Assembly (NCBI RefSeq): GCF_024498135.1
Contig: NZ_JANHOH010000001.1
Location: forward strand, 1,922,001-1,986,000
Source: Mucilaginibacter aquariorum
Lineage (GTDB): Bacteria > Bacteroidota > Bacteroidia > Sphingobacteriales > Sphingobacteriaceae
Direction of reading: 5' to 3'
DNA: 64,000 bases
The notes under the pieces are model-generated. The model was given only the letters and a program-made list of their open reading frames with translations, was not told where the DNA came from and did not search any database. Positions 25,164 through 33,517 of this stretch are shown piece by piece. The position numbers were made by a program, and so were the translations under genes. Each line of letters begins with the position of its first letter. Position 1 is the stretch's first letter.

Positions 25164-25772
25164 ATGGCCTCAACCTTTACTAAAGTAGTTTTCTGCATAA
25201 TTGGGTTATTGATAGCTTTTAATGTAAAAGCGCAAAAACACGACTTTGTTATTACAGCCAACGGGGATACTATAAATTGCAAAATATCAAAGCCTTTTTA
25301 TAGTGGTGTATTCCGTTACAAAACAGACGATGGGAAATCAGTAAAGATGGACGACCCCACCAAAATCAAAGAATATTATACAGCAAAAAACAACACATAC
25401 TTCTTATCTGCTTATGGGGGAAGAAGTAAAGGCTGGTCGTTTTTCACTGTCATTGAAAAAGGAAAAATTACTCTTCTTGAAGGTAGAACCCAATACCCCG
25501 GAATGATGGGAGCAAATGGAGTAATGACAGGTGGTTCATCCAGCACGGAATGGTATGTAAAAAAGGGCTCTGATACCGTAAAAGAAATAAAAACCAGTAG
25601 CTGGTCTTTACTTGGCAAATCACACAAAAGCAGAAAGAATGACTTTGAAGAAATGATAAGCGACAATGCCGACGTGTTGAATAAATACAAAGCAGAAGAT
25701 AAGTTCAGCTTTAAACAAATCAGAAACCTGATACATATTTATAATACAGGCGAGCCGCTGAAAGAAGATTGA
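25164..25772 (+). CDS. Exported hypothetical protein, 202 residues
   Basis: Not recognised beyond its layout. A Sec signal peptide ends near F-N-V-K-A-Q, and the mature part begins H-D-F-V-I-T-A-N-G-D-T-I-N-C-K-I, a start common to small Bacteroidota periplasmic proteins that carry a G-D-T-I-x-C-x-I motif. The C-terminal third is lysine-rich and helical. It is probably periplasmic or outer-membrane associated. No operon partner: 107 nt upstream and 317 nt downstream are free of genes. Confidence 0.75.
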   Translation: MASTFTKVVFCIIGLLIAFNVKAQKHDFVITANGDTINCKISKPFYSGVFRYKTDDGKSVKMDDPTKIKEYYTAKNNTYFLSAYGGRSKGWSFFTVIEKGKITLLEGRTQYPGMMGANGVMTGGSSSTEWYVKKGSDTVKEIKTSSWSLLGKSHKSRKNDFEEMISDNADVLNKYKAEDKFSFKQIRNLIHIYNTGEPLKED

Positions 25773-25881
25773 TAATTTTGCTACGCCAAGTATTTTCTAC
25801 TTCTATCGAAAGCGCATGCCTGGTAAACGCATTGCATCATGTTATACAAAGCTTAGCTTGTTCATTACCGCCCTAAACCCA

Positions 25882-25896
25882 CAAGCGGGACGCTTG
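25882..25896. repeat. Palindrome related to the 30-bp array
   Basis: CAAGCG-GGA-CGCTTG is a 6-bp perfect palindrome flanked by CCGC and GCGG, similar to the AAGCGT/ACGCTT units at 18569-18680. Confidence 0.6.
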
Positions 25897-26020
25897 CGGT
25901 AGCAGAGCTTTTCTTGTCTTGTCTCTTGATTCTTATCTCTTGATTCTCTTCAATACTTTCCCTTAAGCCAACCCTTTTCAACAAATGTAAAATCGATAGC
26001 CAAAAGCCCGTAAATATTCC

Positions 26021-26028
26021 TACTTTTG
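26021..26028 (+). promoter_or_regulatory. -7 promoter box of pyrG
   Basis: TACTTTTG, an exact TAnnTTTG match, gives a leader of about 57 nt before the pyrG ATG. Confidence 0.5.
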
Positions 26029-26089
26029 TATCCCGTACACAAACAATTGGTTTCGGCTTAAAAACCGCTTACCGGATTTCAAAAAAATC

Positions 26090-27700
26090 ATGACTAAATA
26101 CATTTTTGTTACGGGTGGAGTTACCTCATCGTTAGGAAAAGGCATTATTTCGGCCTCATTAGCTAAACTTTTACAGGCACGCGGCTATCGCGTAACCATC
26201 CAAAAATTCGATCCTTACATTAACATTGATCCGGGAACTTTAAACCCTTACGAACATGGCGAATGCTATGTTACCGAGGATGGCGCTGAAACCGACCTTG
26301 ACCTTGGCCACTACGAGCGTTTTTTAAACACGCCAACATCAAAAGCCAATAACATTACCACCGGCCGTATTTACCAGAATGTAATTAACCGCGAACGCGA
26401 AGGTGCATTTTTGGGCAAAACCGTACAGGTTGTACCCCACATTACCGACGAAATTAAGCGCAACATGCGCATACTGGGCGAAACCGGCGATTACGATATT
26501 GTGATAACCGAAATTGGCGGTACCGTGGGCGATATAGAATCGTTACCATTTGTGGAGGCTGTAAGGCAGTTTAAATGGGAAGTTGGCCCGGGCAATGCAT
26601 TGGTTATTCACCTTACGCTTATCCCTTTCCTTGCTGCAGCCGGCGAGTTAAAAACAAAACCTACACAACACTCGGTTAAAATGCTGCTTGAATATGGTAT
26701 ACAGCCGGATATCCTGGTTTGCCGTACCGAGCACCATATCAATATGGATATTCGTAAAAAGATAGCCCTGTTCTGTAACGTTAATATTAACGCGGTTATC
26801 GAATCGATGGATGCATCTACCATTTATGATGTGCCATTGCTGATGCTGAAAGAGAAACTGGATCAAACCGTGTTAACCAAATTAAAGCTATCGCATAAAA
26901 ACGAGCCTAACCTGGATAACTGGAAAGACTTTTTAGGCCGATTGAAAAACCCTACATCCGAAGTAAAAATTGGTTTGGTAGGTAAATATGTAGAGTTGCC
27001 TGATGCTTATAAATCGATCATAGAATCGTTTATACACGCGGGGGCTAAAAACGAGTGCAAAGTTAAAGTACAATACATCCCATCGGAACAATTAACGCCC
27101 GATAACGCGGTTGAGAAACTGCGCGGCCTGCATGGCGTACTGGTTGCACCGGGTTTTGGCGAACGTGGTTTTGAAGGTAAAATTGAGGCTATCCGTTACG
27201 TGCGCGAAAACAATATTCCATTCTTTGGCATCTGTTTGGGTATGCAATGCTCTGTTGTGGAGTTTGGCCGTAACGTTTTAGGCTTAAAAAATGCCAGCAG
27301 TACCGAAATGAACCCTGATACCCCACACCCGGTTATTGCCATGATGGAAGATCAGAAAACCATTGTTAATAAAGGTGGCACCATGCGTTTAGGCTCTTAC
27401 CCATGCGATTTAAAGAAGAATAGCAAGGCAGCGCTGGCTTATGGTAAAACCCATATCACCGAGCGCCACAGGCACCGTTACGAGTTTAATAACAAGTATT
27501 TAAAAGATTACGAAAACGCGGGCTTAACCCCATCTGGTATTAACCCTGAGAATGGTTTGGTAGAGGTTGTTGAATTAAAAAACCACCCGTTTTTTGTTGG
27601 AGCGCAATTTCACCCGGAATTAAAATCAACTGTTGCTAATCCTCATCCACTTTTTATTAACTTTGTCGCCGCTTCGCTGGCTTATGCCCGCAAGAAGTAA
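26090..27700 (+). CDS. pyrG: CTP synthase
   Basis: Amidates UTP to CTP with glutamine. The N-terminal synthetase domain starts [15 protein letters not shown], and the C-terminal class I glutaminase carries the nucleophile in G-I-C-L-G-M-Q with H-P-E at the end. Length 536 is standard. It is the first gene of a likely pyrG-SRPBCC-yidC transcript, with gaps of 29 and 43 nt. Confidence 0.97.
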   Translation: MTKYIFVTGGVTSSLGKGIISASLAKLLQARGYRVTIQKFDPYINIDPGTLNPYEHGECYVTEDGAETDLDLGHYERFLNTPTSKANNITTGRIYQNVINREREGAFLGKTVQVVPHITDEIKRNMRILGETGDYDIVITEIGGTVGDIESLPFVEAVRQFKWEVGPGNALVIHLTLIPFLAAAGELKTKPTQHSVKMLLEYGIQPDILVCRTEHHINMDIRKKIALFCNVNINAVIESMDASTIYDVPLLMLKEKLDQTVLTKLKLSHKNEPNLDNWKDFLGRLKNPTSEVKIGLVGKYVELPDAYKSIIESFIHAGAKNECKVKVQYIPSEQLTPDNAVEKLRGLHGVLVAPGFGERGFEGKIEAIRYVRENNIPFFGICLGMQCSVVEFGRNVLGLKNASSTEMNPDTPHPVIAMMEDQKTIVNKGGTMRLGSYPCDLKKNSKAALAYGKTHITERHRHRYEFNNKYLKDYENAGLTPSGINPENGLVEVVELKNHPFFVGAQFHPELKSTVANPHPLFINFVAASLAYARKK

Positions 27701-27729
27701 GAGCACATCAGGAATAAGATAGTATAAGG

Positions 27730-28224
27730 ATGAAAGATTTTGACTGGACCTCGTTTACAAAACGAATTGCCGTTAAAGCAAGTCTGACAGACATTTATGC
27801 TGCCTGGACCCGTTCTGCAGAAATTGAAAAGTGGTTTTTAGAAAAAGCCGATTTTTACAATGCGGAAGGTAATTTGCTTGGCGCCGATGCAGCGGTTAGC
27901 AAAGGCTGTTCTTATAAATGGTACTGGTTTTTATATCCCGATTTTATGCCGGGAACCATATTGGAAGCAAATGGTACAGACTTTATACAGTTTACCTTTG
28001 AGGGCGAATGTATAGTTGATGTAAAACTGGCAACACAAAGCGGATATACAATAATTGAATTAACACAGCGTAACATTCCAACCGATGATAACTCTAAAAA
28101 GAACGTAAGGTTAGGCTGCTCTAACGGGTGGGCCTTTTATCTTACCAACTTAAAGTCGGTTTACGAAGGTGGGGTTGATTTAAGAAATAAAGACGAAAAT
28201 TTAACAGCAATGATCAATAACTAA
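27730..28224 (+). CDS. SRPBCC/AHSA1-family protein
   Basis: A 164-residue START-like (SRPBCC) domain with the AHSA1-type opening I-A-V-K-A-S-L-T-D-I-Y-A-A-W-T and a helix at the C-terminus. The fold binds hydrophobic ligands or, in Aha1, Hsp90; the ligand here is unknown. The ATG is preceded by AAGGA. It sits between pyrG and yidC with short gaps, a position that suggests co-expression rather than a shared function. Confidence 0.82.
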   Translation: MKDFDWTSFTKRIAVKASLTDIYAAWTRSAEIEKWFLEKADFYNAEGNLLGADAAVSKGCSYKWYWFLYPDFMPGTILEANGTDFIQFTFEGECIVDVKLATQSGYTIIELTQRNIPTDDNSKKNVRLGCSNGWAFYLTNLKSVYEGGVDLRNKDENLTAMINN

Positions 28225-28267
28225 GTGTTATTTAATAAAGAAAACTGATCATTCGATACAACAAATA

Positions 28268-30109
28268 ATGGATAAAAATACGTTTACAGGGTTATTCCTG
28301 ATCATGGTAATTATGGGTGCTTCCATATATTTCATGAAACCTTCTGAGGCTGACATTAAAAAGGAGCAGCTTACCGTTCACCTCGATTCGATAAAAAAAG
28401 GCTTAATAAAAGCAGAAGCTACTGCTGCTGCAGCCGCTGCTACCAAAACCGATACCGCTAAAAAAACAGGTGTTGTTGATTCTGCAGTTTTAAAATCACC
28501 TTTTGGCGCGGCTACTGTTGGTACCGAGCAATTTGTAACTATCGAAAACAAGGAACTGCGCCTAAAACTTTCAACAAAGGGCGGTCGCATTTTCTCGGCC
28601 GAATTAAAAAACTACAAAACGTTTGATAAAAAACCATTGATATTATTTGATGGTAACGATAACAAGTTTGGCATCACCCTAAAAGCCGGCGATAAAAACC
28701 TGAACACAAACGACCTGTATTTTACGCCAAGCGCTGCATCATTGCAGGTTGCTGAGCAGGATTCGGCATCTATCACCATGCGTTTAAGTTACAGCCCAAC
28801 ACAGTATGTAGATTATATATATACGCTAAAAGGTACGGGCTTTAAATTAGGCTTAAACATAAAATCTACCGGGCTTGACCAGGTTGTGGCTAACAGCAAT
28901 GTTTATAACCTTAACTGGGCAGCCAGCCTGCACAAACAGGAAAAAGATATTGCCCAGGAGCGCCAGTACACCACCGTGTATTTTAAAAATACCGATAACG
29001 AGGTTGATTACCTGAGCGAAACTAAGGACGAGCAAAAAGTTATTGCCGATAAAAAGGTTCAATGGGTTGCCTTTAAACAACACTTCTTCTCGAACGTGTT
29101 GATCGTAAAAGACGGTATAGGTAAATCTGACCTGGCGGTTGCTACCGATGTTGCCGATACCAGTAATGTAAAACAAATGAAGGCCGACCTTACGCTTAAC
29201 CGTAAAGCCGATGGTAGCGTACCACTTGAATTTTACTTTGGCCCTAACCGTTTTAATACCCTTAAAGCACAAGGTAACGACTTGCAAAAGCTGGTTAACC
29301 TGGGCTGGGGACCATTAAAATACATTAACCAGTTTGCAGTTTTGCCACTGTTTAATTTCTTAAACAAATTTAACTGGAACTACGGTATCATCATTTTGAT
29401 ATTAACGATAGTACTTAAAGTGGTATTAGCGCCGCTTACCTATAAATCGTACCTGTCAATGGCTAAAATGCGTGTGCTTAAGCCCGAGATGGACGAGATA
29501 AAAGGCAAAGTTGGTGAAGATAACCCTACCCTTTTACAGCAGGAATATCTCAAGCTTTATAAAAAGGCCGGTGTAAATCCGCTGGGTGGTTGTTTACCAT
29601 TGCTGATACAAATGCCTATCGTGATCGCGTTCTTCCGTTTTTTCCCAAGCTTGTTCGAGCTTAGGGGCGAAAGCTTCCTTTGGATGCATGACCTTTCCAC
29701 TTACGATGCGGTTATTACATTCGCTAAGATCCCTTTCATTGGCAGCCACATCAGTTTAATGTGTTTACTGATGACCATATCAACACTGATATATACGTAC
29801 TTCAACAACCAGATCTCGGGCGCTACCGGGCAAATGAAATACATAGGTTACATTACCCCTATCATTTTCCTTGCTACGCTAAACAGCTACCCATCAGGTT
29901 TGAACTACTACTACTTTTTGGCCAACATGCTAACCTTTTTACAGCAATACATAATTAAATTTATGGTTGATGATAAAAAGATCCACGCGCAGATCCAGGA
30001 GAACAAAAAGAAACCGGATGATCCTAAAAAGAAAAAAACAGGTTTCGGTGCTAAACTTGAAGAAATGATGCGCCAGCAACAACAAGTGCAGGCAAAGAAA
30101 GGAAAATAG
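28268..30109 (+). CDS. yidC: Membrane protein insertase YidC
   Basis: Inserts and folds inner-membrane proteins with or without SecYEG. One N-terminal helix (about 5-22) is followed by an alanine-rich linker, a large periplasmic beta domain (about 75-345) and the conserved Oxa1/YidC core of five helices (about 370-570), with N-P-L-G-G-C-L-P at the family signature. The tail is highly basic (K/Q-rich), consistent with ribosome contact. Length 613 is usual for Bacteroidota. A strong terminator follows. Confidence 0.96.
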   Translation: MDKNTFTGLFLIMVIMGASIYFMKPSEADIKKEQLTVHLDSIKKGLIKAEATAAAAAATKTDTAKKTGVVDSAVLKSPFGAATVGTEQFVTIENKELRLKLSTKGGRIFSAELKNYKTFDKKPLILFDGNDNKFGITLKAGDKNLNTNDLYFTPSAASLQVAEQDSASITMRLSYSPTQYVDYIYTLKGTGFKLGLNIKSTGLDQVVANSNVYNLNWAASLHKQEKDIAQERQYTTVYFKNTDNEVDYLSETKDEQKVIADKKVQWVAFKQHFFSNVLIVKDGIGKSDLAVATDVADTSNVKQMKADLTLNRKADGSVPLEFYFGPNRFNTLKAQGNDLQKLVNLGWGPLKYINQFAVLPLFNFLNKFNWNYGIIILILTIVLKVVLAPLTYKSYLSMAKMRVLKPEMDEIKGKVGEDNPTLLQQEYLKLYKKAGVNPLGGCLPLLIQMPIVIAFFRFFPSLFELRGESFLWMHDLSTYDAVITFAKIPFIGSHISLMCLLMTISTLIYTYFNNQISGATGQMKYIGYITPIIFLATLNSYPSGLNYYYFLANMLTFLQQYIIKFMVDDKKIHAQIQENKKKPDDPKKKKTGFGAKLEEMMRQQQQVQAKKGK

Positions 30110-30154
30110 TGAATAGAGAATGGTGATTAGAGATTAGTTGCTTCAAGATAAAAG

Positions 30155-30185
30155 AACCCACAGTTATAAAGGCTGTGGGTTTTTT
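30155..30185 (+). terminator. Terminator of yidC
   Basis: The 9-bp stem AACCCACAG / CTGTGGGTT is followed by T6. Confidence 0.9.
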
Positions 30186-30210
30186 GTTGGGATAAAGATT
30201 AAATTGCACG

Positions 30211-30780
30211 ATGATTATTAACCACAGGGACTTTATAATTGAACTAATAGATGATAAATTTCATACACTTAATTCCGTAGATAATATCAATACATATAGG
30301 GCAGCTTATTGTCAAAATATGGCAGCCCAAATAAACTCCAAATACGGTGTAAGGGTTATTAAAAATGATACCGAAACATCTTCTGCACTTGTTTGCTCGG
30401 ATGGTTTATCTACTACCGTTCACCCCACATCATATGTTATAAAAAACGATATTATATTCCTGTGTTGTGGCAGGCATGTGTATGCGTTAGATATTCCTGT
30501 ATTACAATTAAAATGGTTTAAAGAGCTTGACCCGGCCACATGCATTGAAATTTACTCTTTCGAAGATGGTTTTATTATTCATGGAGAAATATCTATATCG
30601 AGAGTTACTTTAGCCGGTGAAATAAAATGGGAATTTAGCGCACGAGACATTTTTGTGAATCTAAATGGCCATAAAGAGTTCGAGATAACTGGCGGGCAAA
30701 TAAAGCTCGTTGACTTTGAAAATTACGAATATATCCTTGACGCCAACGGCAAAGTGATCACCGATCGCCTATTAAAATAA
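30211..30780 (+). CDS. Hypothetical protein, 189 residues, AT-rich
   Basis: Not recognised. Soluble, no signal peptide, rich in beta-strand-like I/V/F stretches and ending in K-V-I-T-D-R-L-L-K. Two segments (V-Y-A-L-D-I-P-V-L-Q-L-K-W and A-G-E-I-K-W-E-F) look like short beta-propeller-like repeats. The gene is more AT-rich than its neighbours and lies between a strong terminator and an unrelated gene, which suggests accessory origin. Small stand-alone proteins of this kind are sometimes immunity proteins, but nothing in the sequence proves that here. Confidence 0.65.
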   Translation: MIINHRDFIIELIDDKFHTLNSVDNINTYRAAYCQNMAAQINSKYGVRVIKNDTETSSALVCSDGLSTTVHPTSYVIKNDIIFLCCGRHVYALDIPVLQLKWFKELDPATCIEIYSFEDGFIIHGEISISRVTLAGEIKWEFSARDIFVNLNGHKEFEITGGQIKLVDFENYEYILDANGKVITDRLLK

Positions 30781-30838
30781 TTTTTAACATTTCTTCTTTT
30801 TTCCACATTAACAACTAATAATATTAGCAAAAAAGTTT

Positions 30839-30846
30839 TACATTTG
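30839..30846 (+). promoter_or_regulatory. -7 box of the DnaQ/GIY-YIG gene
   Basis: TACATTTG, an exact TAnnTTTG match, ends only 5 nt before the ATG, implying a leaderless mRNA if used. Confidence 0.5.
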
Positions 30847-30851
30847 AAACC

Positions 30852-32219
30852 ATGTATGCAATTGTGGATATCGAGACAACCGGGGGGCATGCCAGCGCAA
30901 ATGGTATTACAGAGATTGCTATATGCATACATGATGGCAAAAAGATCACCCGCCGGTTCGAGACCCTGGTGAACCCGCAACGGGATATCCCGGTTTATAT
31001 CCGTGCTCTAACAGGCATCACTAACGAGATGGTACAGGATGCCCCTCCTTTTGAGGATGTGGCGCACGAGATCTACCACCTGCTGAAAGGCCAGATCTTT
31101 GTAGCCCACAACGTTAATTTCGATTATTCCTTTTTACGGTATCACCTTAATGCCTCAGGTTACGAGTTGCAAGCCAATAAGCTTTGCACCGTAAGGCTGG
31201 GTCGTAAAATAATGCCGGGGTTAATGTCATACAGTCTTGGTAAGTTGTGCACCCACTTAGGCATCCAAAACAATAACCGCCACCGTGCCATGGGCGATGC
31301 GGAAGCAACCGCGCAACTATTTGGTATGCTGTTAAAAAGCGATACTGATAATCATATTGGCTCGGCCCTAAAGCAAAACAGCAAGGAGCAGGTTTTACCT
31401 GCCAACTTACCTAAAACAGATATTGAAGCCCTGCCCTCATCGCCTGGCATCTATTACTTTCACGATCAAAAAGGCAAGGTGGTATATGTGGGCAAGGCCA
31501 AAAATATCAAAAAACGGGTATGCAGCCACTTTACAGGCAACAACCCCAATTTACAGCGACAGGAATTTTTACGTAATATATATCGCATCAGTCACCAGGT
31601 TTGCGGTACCGAACTTATCGCTTTTGTGCTGGAAGCTGTAGAAATAAAACGACTGTGGCCCAAATACAACCGATCGTTAAAACGCTTCGAGAATACTTAC
31701 GGCCTTTACGTTTTTGAAGACCAGCGCGGCTATATGCGCCTGGCCGTTGATAAGCACCGCAAGCACATGCCATCGGTATATGCCTGCAACTCTTTGTTAG
31801 AGGGGCATAACTTGCTTTTAAACCTCATAGAACAATTCGGCCTGTGCCCTAAGCTATGTTTTATTCAAAAGAACGATCAGCCATGCAGCGGCAGTAACGT
31901 AGGTACCTGCGCCTGCGAAGGCCACGAATCGCCGGAAGAATATAACCAGCGCATAGCCGGCGCATTGGATGAACTGAAGAAAGCCCTGCCAACCTTCGCT
32001 ATTCGCGATGAAGGCCGTACCGATGATGAGCACAGCTGTATTTTAATAGAGGAAGGTCGTTTTTATGGGATGGGGTATATTTCTCATTATTATGATGCCG
32101 ATAATATCCAGGCGTTAAAGAACTACCTTACTCCCTACCCGGGTAACGATTATATTAAGAATATTGTAACGGGTTATGCCAACAGGTTCCCGCAAAGGAA
32201 AGTAAGTTTTTCGGCGTAG
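30852..32219 (+). CDS. DnaQ-like exonuclease fused to a GIY-YIG nuclease
   Basis: Predicted DNA-repair nuclease of 455 residues. Residues 1-165 are a DEDDh exonuclease: D6-I-E8 (motif I), H-N-V-N-F-D (II) and H-R-A-M-G-D (III). Residues about 195-275 form a GIY-YIG domain (P-G-I-Y-Y-F...V-V-Y-V-G-K-A-K-N-I-K-K-R) of the UvrC/Cho type. The remaining C-terminal part has paired cysteines (C-P-K-L-C and C-A-C) and no helix-hairpin-helix. The fusion is often annotated as a polymerase III epsilon-like protein; it is neither UvrC nor the replicative proofreader. A role in excision repair is inference. Confidence 0.9.
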   Translation: MYAIVDIETTGGHASANGITEIAICIHDGKKITRRFETLVNPQRDIPVYIRALTGITNEMVQDAPPFEDVAHEIYHLLKGQIFVAHNVNFDYSFLRYHLNASGYELQANKLCTVRLGRKIMPGLMSYSLGKLCTHLGIQNNNRHRAMGDAEATAQLFGMLLKSDTDNHIGSALKQNSKEQVLPANLPKTDIEALPSSPGIYYFHDQKGKVVYVGKAKNIKKRVCSHFTGNNPNLQRQEFLRNIYRISHQVCGTELIAFVLEAVEIKRLWPKYNRSLKRFENTYGLYVFEDQRGYMRLAVDKHRKHMPSVYACNSLLEGHNLLLNLIEQFGLCPKLCFIQKNDQPCSGSNVGTCACEGHESPEEYNQRIAGALDELKKALPTFAIRDEGRTDDEHSCILIEEGRFYGMGYISHYYDADNIQALKNYLTPYPGNDYIKNIVTGYANRFPQRKVSFSA

Positions 32220-32815
32220 TTATAATCCTACCGTCCTTGCGAGGTACGAAGCAATCTCCTGATAAACATCACCACCATGTCATTTCGAACGAGCAATAGC
32301 GAGGAGAAATCTTTTACAAGCAGTAAGTAGAAGCGAGATAAGCCTGCTAACCCAATCATATCATAATTTTCAGCACCTCTCATGATAGGTGTACGCTATA
32401 CATTCGCCGCTCGTCGCCGCGGAGGCTCCTTCTTTTCTCTTGATAGAAAAGAAGCAAAAGATCAAGACAGAAAAAAGCTTCCTCCCACAGGCCTTTACCT
32501 TTTGGCCCGCTTTTCTGTCAGGCCACCGCTCTTTCGTTACTTGTCCTAAATTTTTAAAATCCCATAAATCCGCTTGTATATAAAGCCTTCTCCTTCGGAG
32601 AGGGTTGGGTGAGGCCAGCGTTAGGGATTGAAGCGGATACCGGCCTCGCGCCTAATGCCTGTGCGCGTATGAGTGGAAAGCCCGGGCCGAAGGCAACGCC
32701 CCAAAGTATTATTACCTACAATCATCCCTTCACAACCATTACAACTAACAATCTGACAAACAAATAAATTTCCCATAGGTTAATATATTATCATTTAACA
32801 CTATGAAAACCTATT
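32220..32815. other. Gene-free stretch, composite of several repeat types
   Basis: A 596-nt gap with no credible gene. In order: a partial TTGCGAGGTACGAAGCAATC repeat (32235-32254); a TCATTTCGAACGAG...GAGGAGAAATC repeat (32280-32312); a 10-bp hairpin CTTCTTTTCT / AGAAAAGAAG (32429-32454) within a longer repeat-like block; a CTCC-type hairpin CTCCTTCGGAGAG (32590-32602); and the structured element at 32618-32702. Confidence 0.7.
32618..32702 (+). repeat. GCGTT-element, copy 1 (possible structured RNA)
   Basis: The left end GCGTTAGGGATTGAAGCGG and right end AGCCCGGGCCGAAGGCAACGC can close by a GCGTT / AACGC helix. The right end contains a GCC-GAA-GGC mini-hairpin. The centre is a variable hairpin (CGCGC...GCGCG). 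A second copy is at 57459-57554. Function unknown. Confidence 0.6.
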
Positions 32816-33349
32816 ATGGACAGCATTAACAAAAATCAACCCGAAGATAATTTTGAGAACCTGGAAGGCAACGAGGCCTGGAAAAAATTAAAAGAAATGA
32901 CCGAAGGGGTTAGCTGCTTTTTTTGCAGCAACATAAAAACCGGACTGCCTTTTTCTACCCGCCCTATGTCGCCACAAAAGGTTGACGATAATGGCGACCT
33001 GTGGTTCCTGAGTGCTAACGACAGCCACAAGAACGCGGAACTTGCCACCGACCCAATGGTGCAGTTATTATTTCAGGGTTCTAAGTATTCCGACTTCCTC
33101 ACTGTTTATGGCATAGCCGAAATAAGCGAGGACAAAGAAAAGATAAAAGAACTATGGGAACCGATATTAAAAACATGGTTTACCGAAGGCATTGATGACC
33201 CAAGAATCTCGGTTATTAAAGTATCGCCAACACAGGGCTATTACTGGGATAACAAACACGGCAACGCCATAGCTTTTGTAAAACAACTGGTAGGAGCCGC
33301 TATTGGCAAAACGCTGGATGACTCTATTGAAGGAAAATTAGAGGTGTAA
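32816..33349 (+). CDS. Pyridoxamine 5'-phosphate oxidase-fold protein (general stress protein 26 type)
   Basis: A 177-residue split-barrel flavin-binding-type protein. F-S-T-R-P-M near residue 42, D-L-W-F-L-S near 59, and a C-terminal Y-Y-W-D-N tract match the stress protein 26 group of the PPOX-like superfamily. Members bind FMN or F420, but most have no assigned reaction. Start ATG at 32816 follows repeat-rich DNA, and a MITE-like repeat lies 25 nt past the stop. Confidence 0.85.
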   Translation: MDSINKNQPEDNFENLEGNEAWKKLKEMTEGVSCFFCSNIKTGLPFSTRPMSPQKVDDNGDLWFLSANDSHKNAELATDPMVQLLFQGSKYSDFLTVYGIAEISEDKEKIKELWEPILKTWFTEGIDDPRISVIKVSPTQGYYWDNKHGNAIAFVKQLVGAAIGKTLDDSIEGKLEV

Positions 33350-33373
33350 ATGTCGAAGCGGTACCATCTTTCA

Positions 33374-33486
33374 CCACGCGCCATTGCGAGGTACGAAGCA
33401 ATCTCTTTAGGACAATTGTACATATTGCATAAACGAATGGCTTAAAGAGATTGCTTTGTCGCTACGCTCCGCGCAATGACGCGTGG
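33374..33486. repeat. CATTGCGAGG hairpin element, copy left of the S9 peptidase
   Basis: CCACGCG / CGCGTGG ends, inner complementary arms containing CATTGCG...GCAATCTCTTTA, and a loop beginning ggacaattgtaca. The loop is nearly identical to that of the copy at 35642-35736, so the two are copies of one element. Confidence 0.75.
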
Positions 33487-33517
33487 AGCAAGCATGACAA
33501 TTGGGAACCCTGCTTTT

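Larger units (their letters stand above)
25773..26089. other. Gene-free stretch upstream of pyrG
   Basis: This 317-nt gap holds a palindrome of the AAGCG family (25882-25896), tcttgtct/tcttgattc word repeats (25913-25950) and the pyrG -7 box. I see no coding frame and no riboswitch. Confidence 0.7.

Noticed and set aside
28853..29287. A 144-codon frame opposite yidC
   Set aside because: Antisense shadow of a firmly identified gene with no family features.
30852..32219. UvrC
   Set aside because: It has a GIY-YIG domain but lacks the UvrB-binding and HhH regions and begins with a DnaQ domain.
32389..32583. A 64-codon open frame in the 32220-32815 gap
   Set aside because: It runs through the CTTCTTTTCT hairpin and other repeat-like DNA, has no ribosome-binding site and no protein-like composition.
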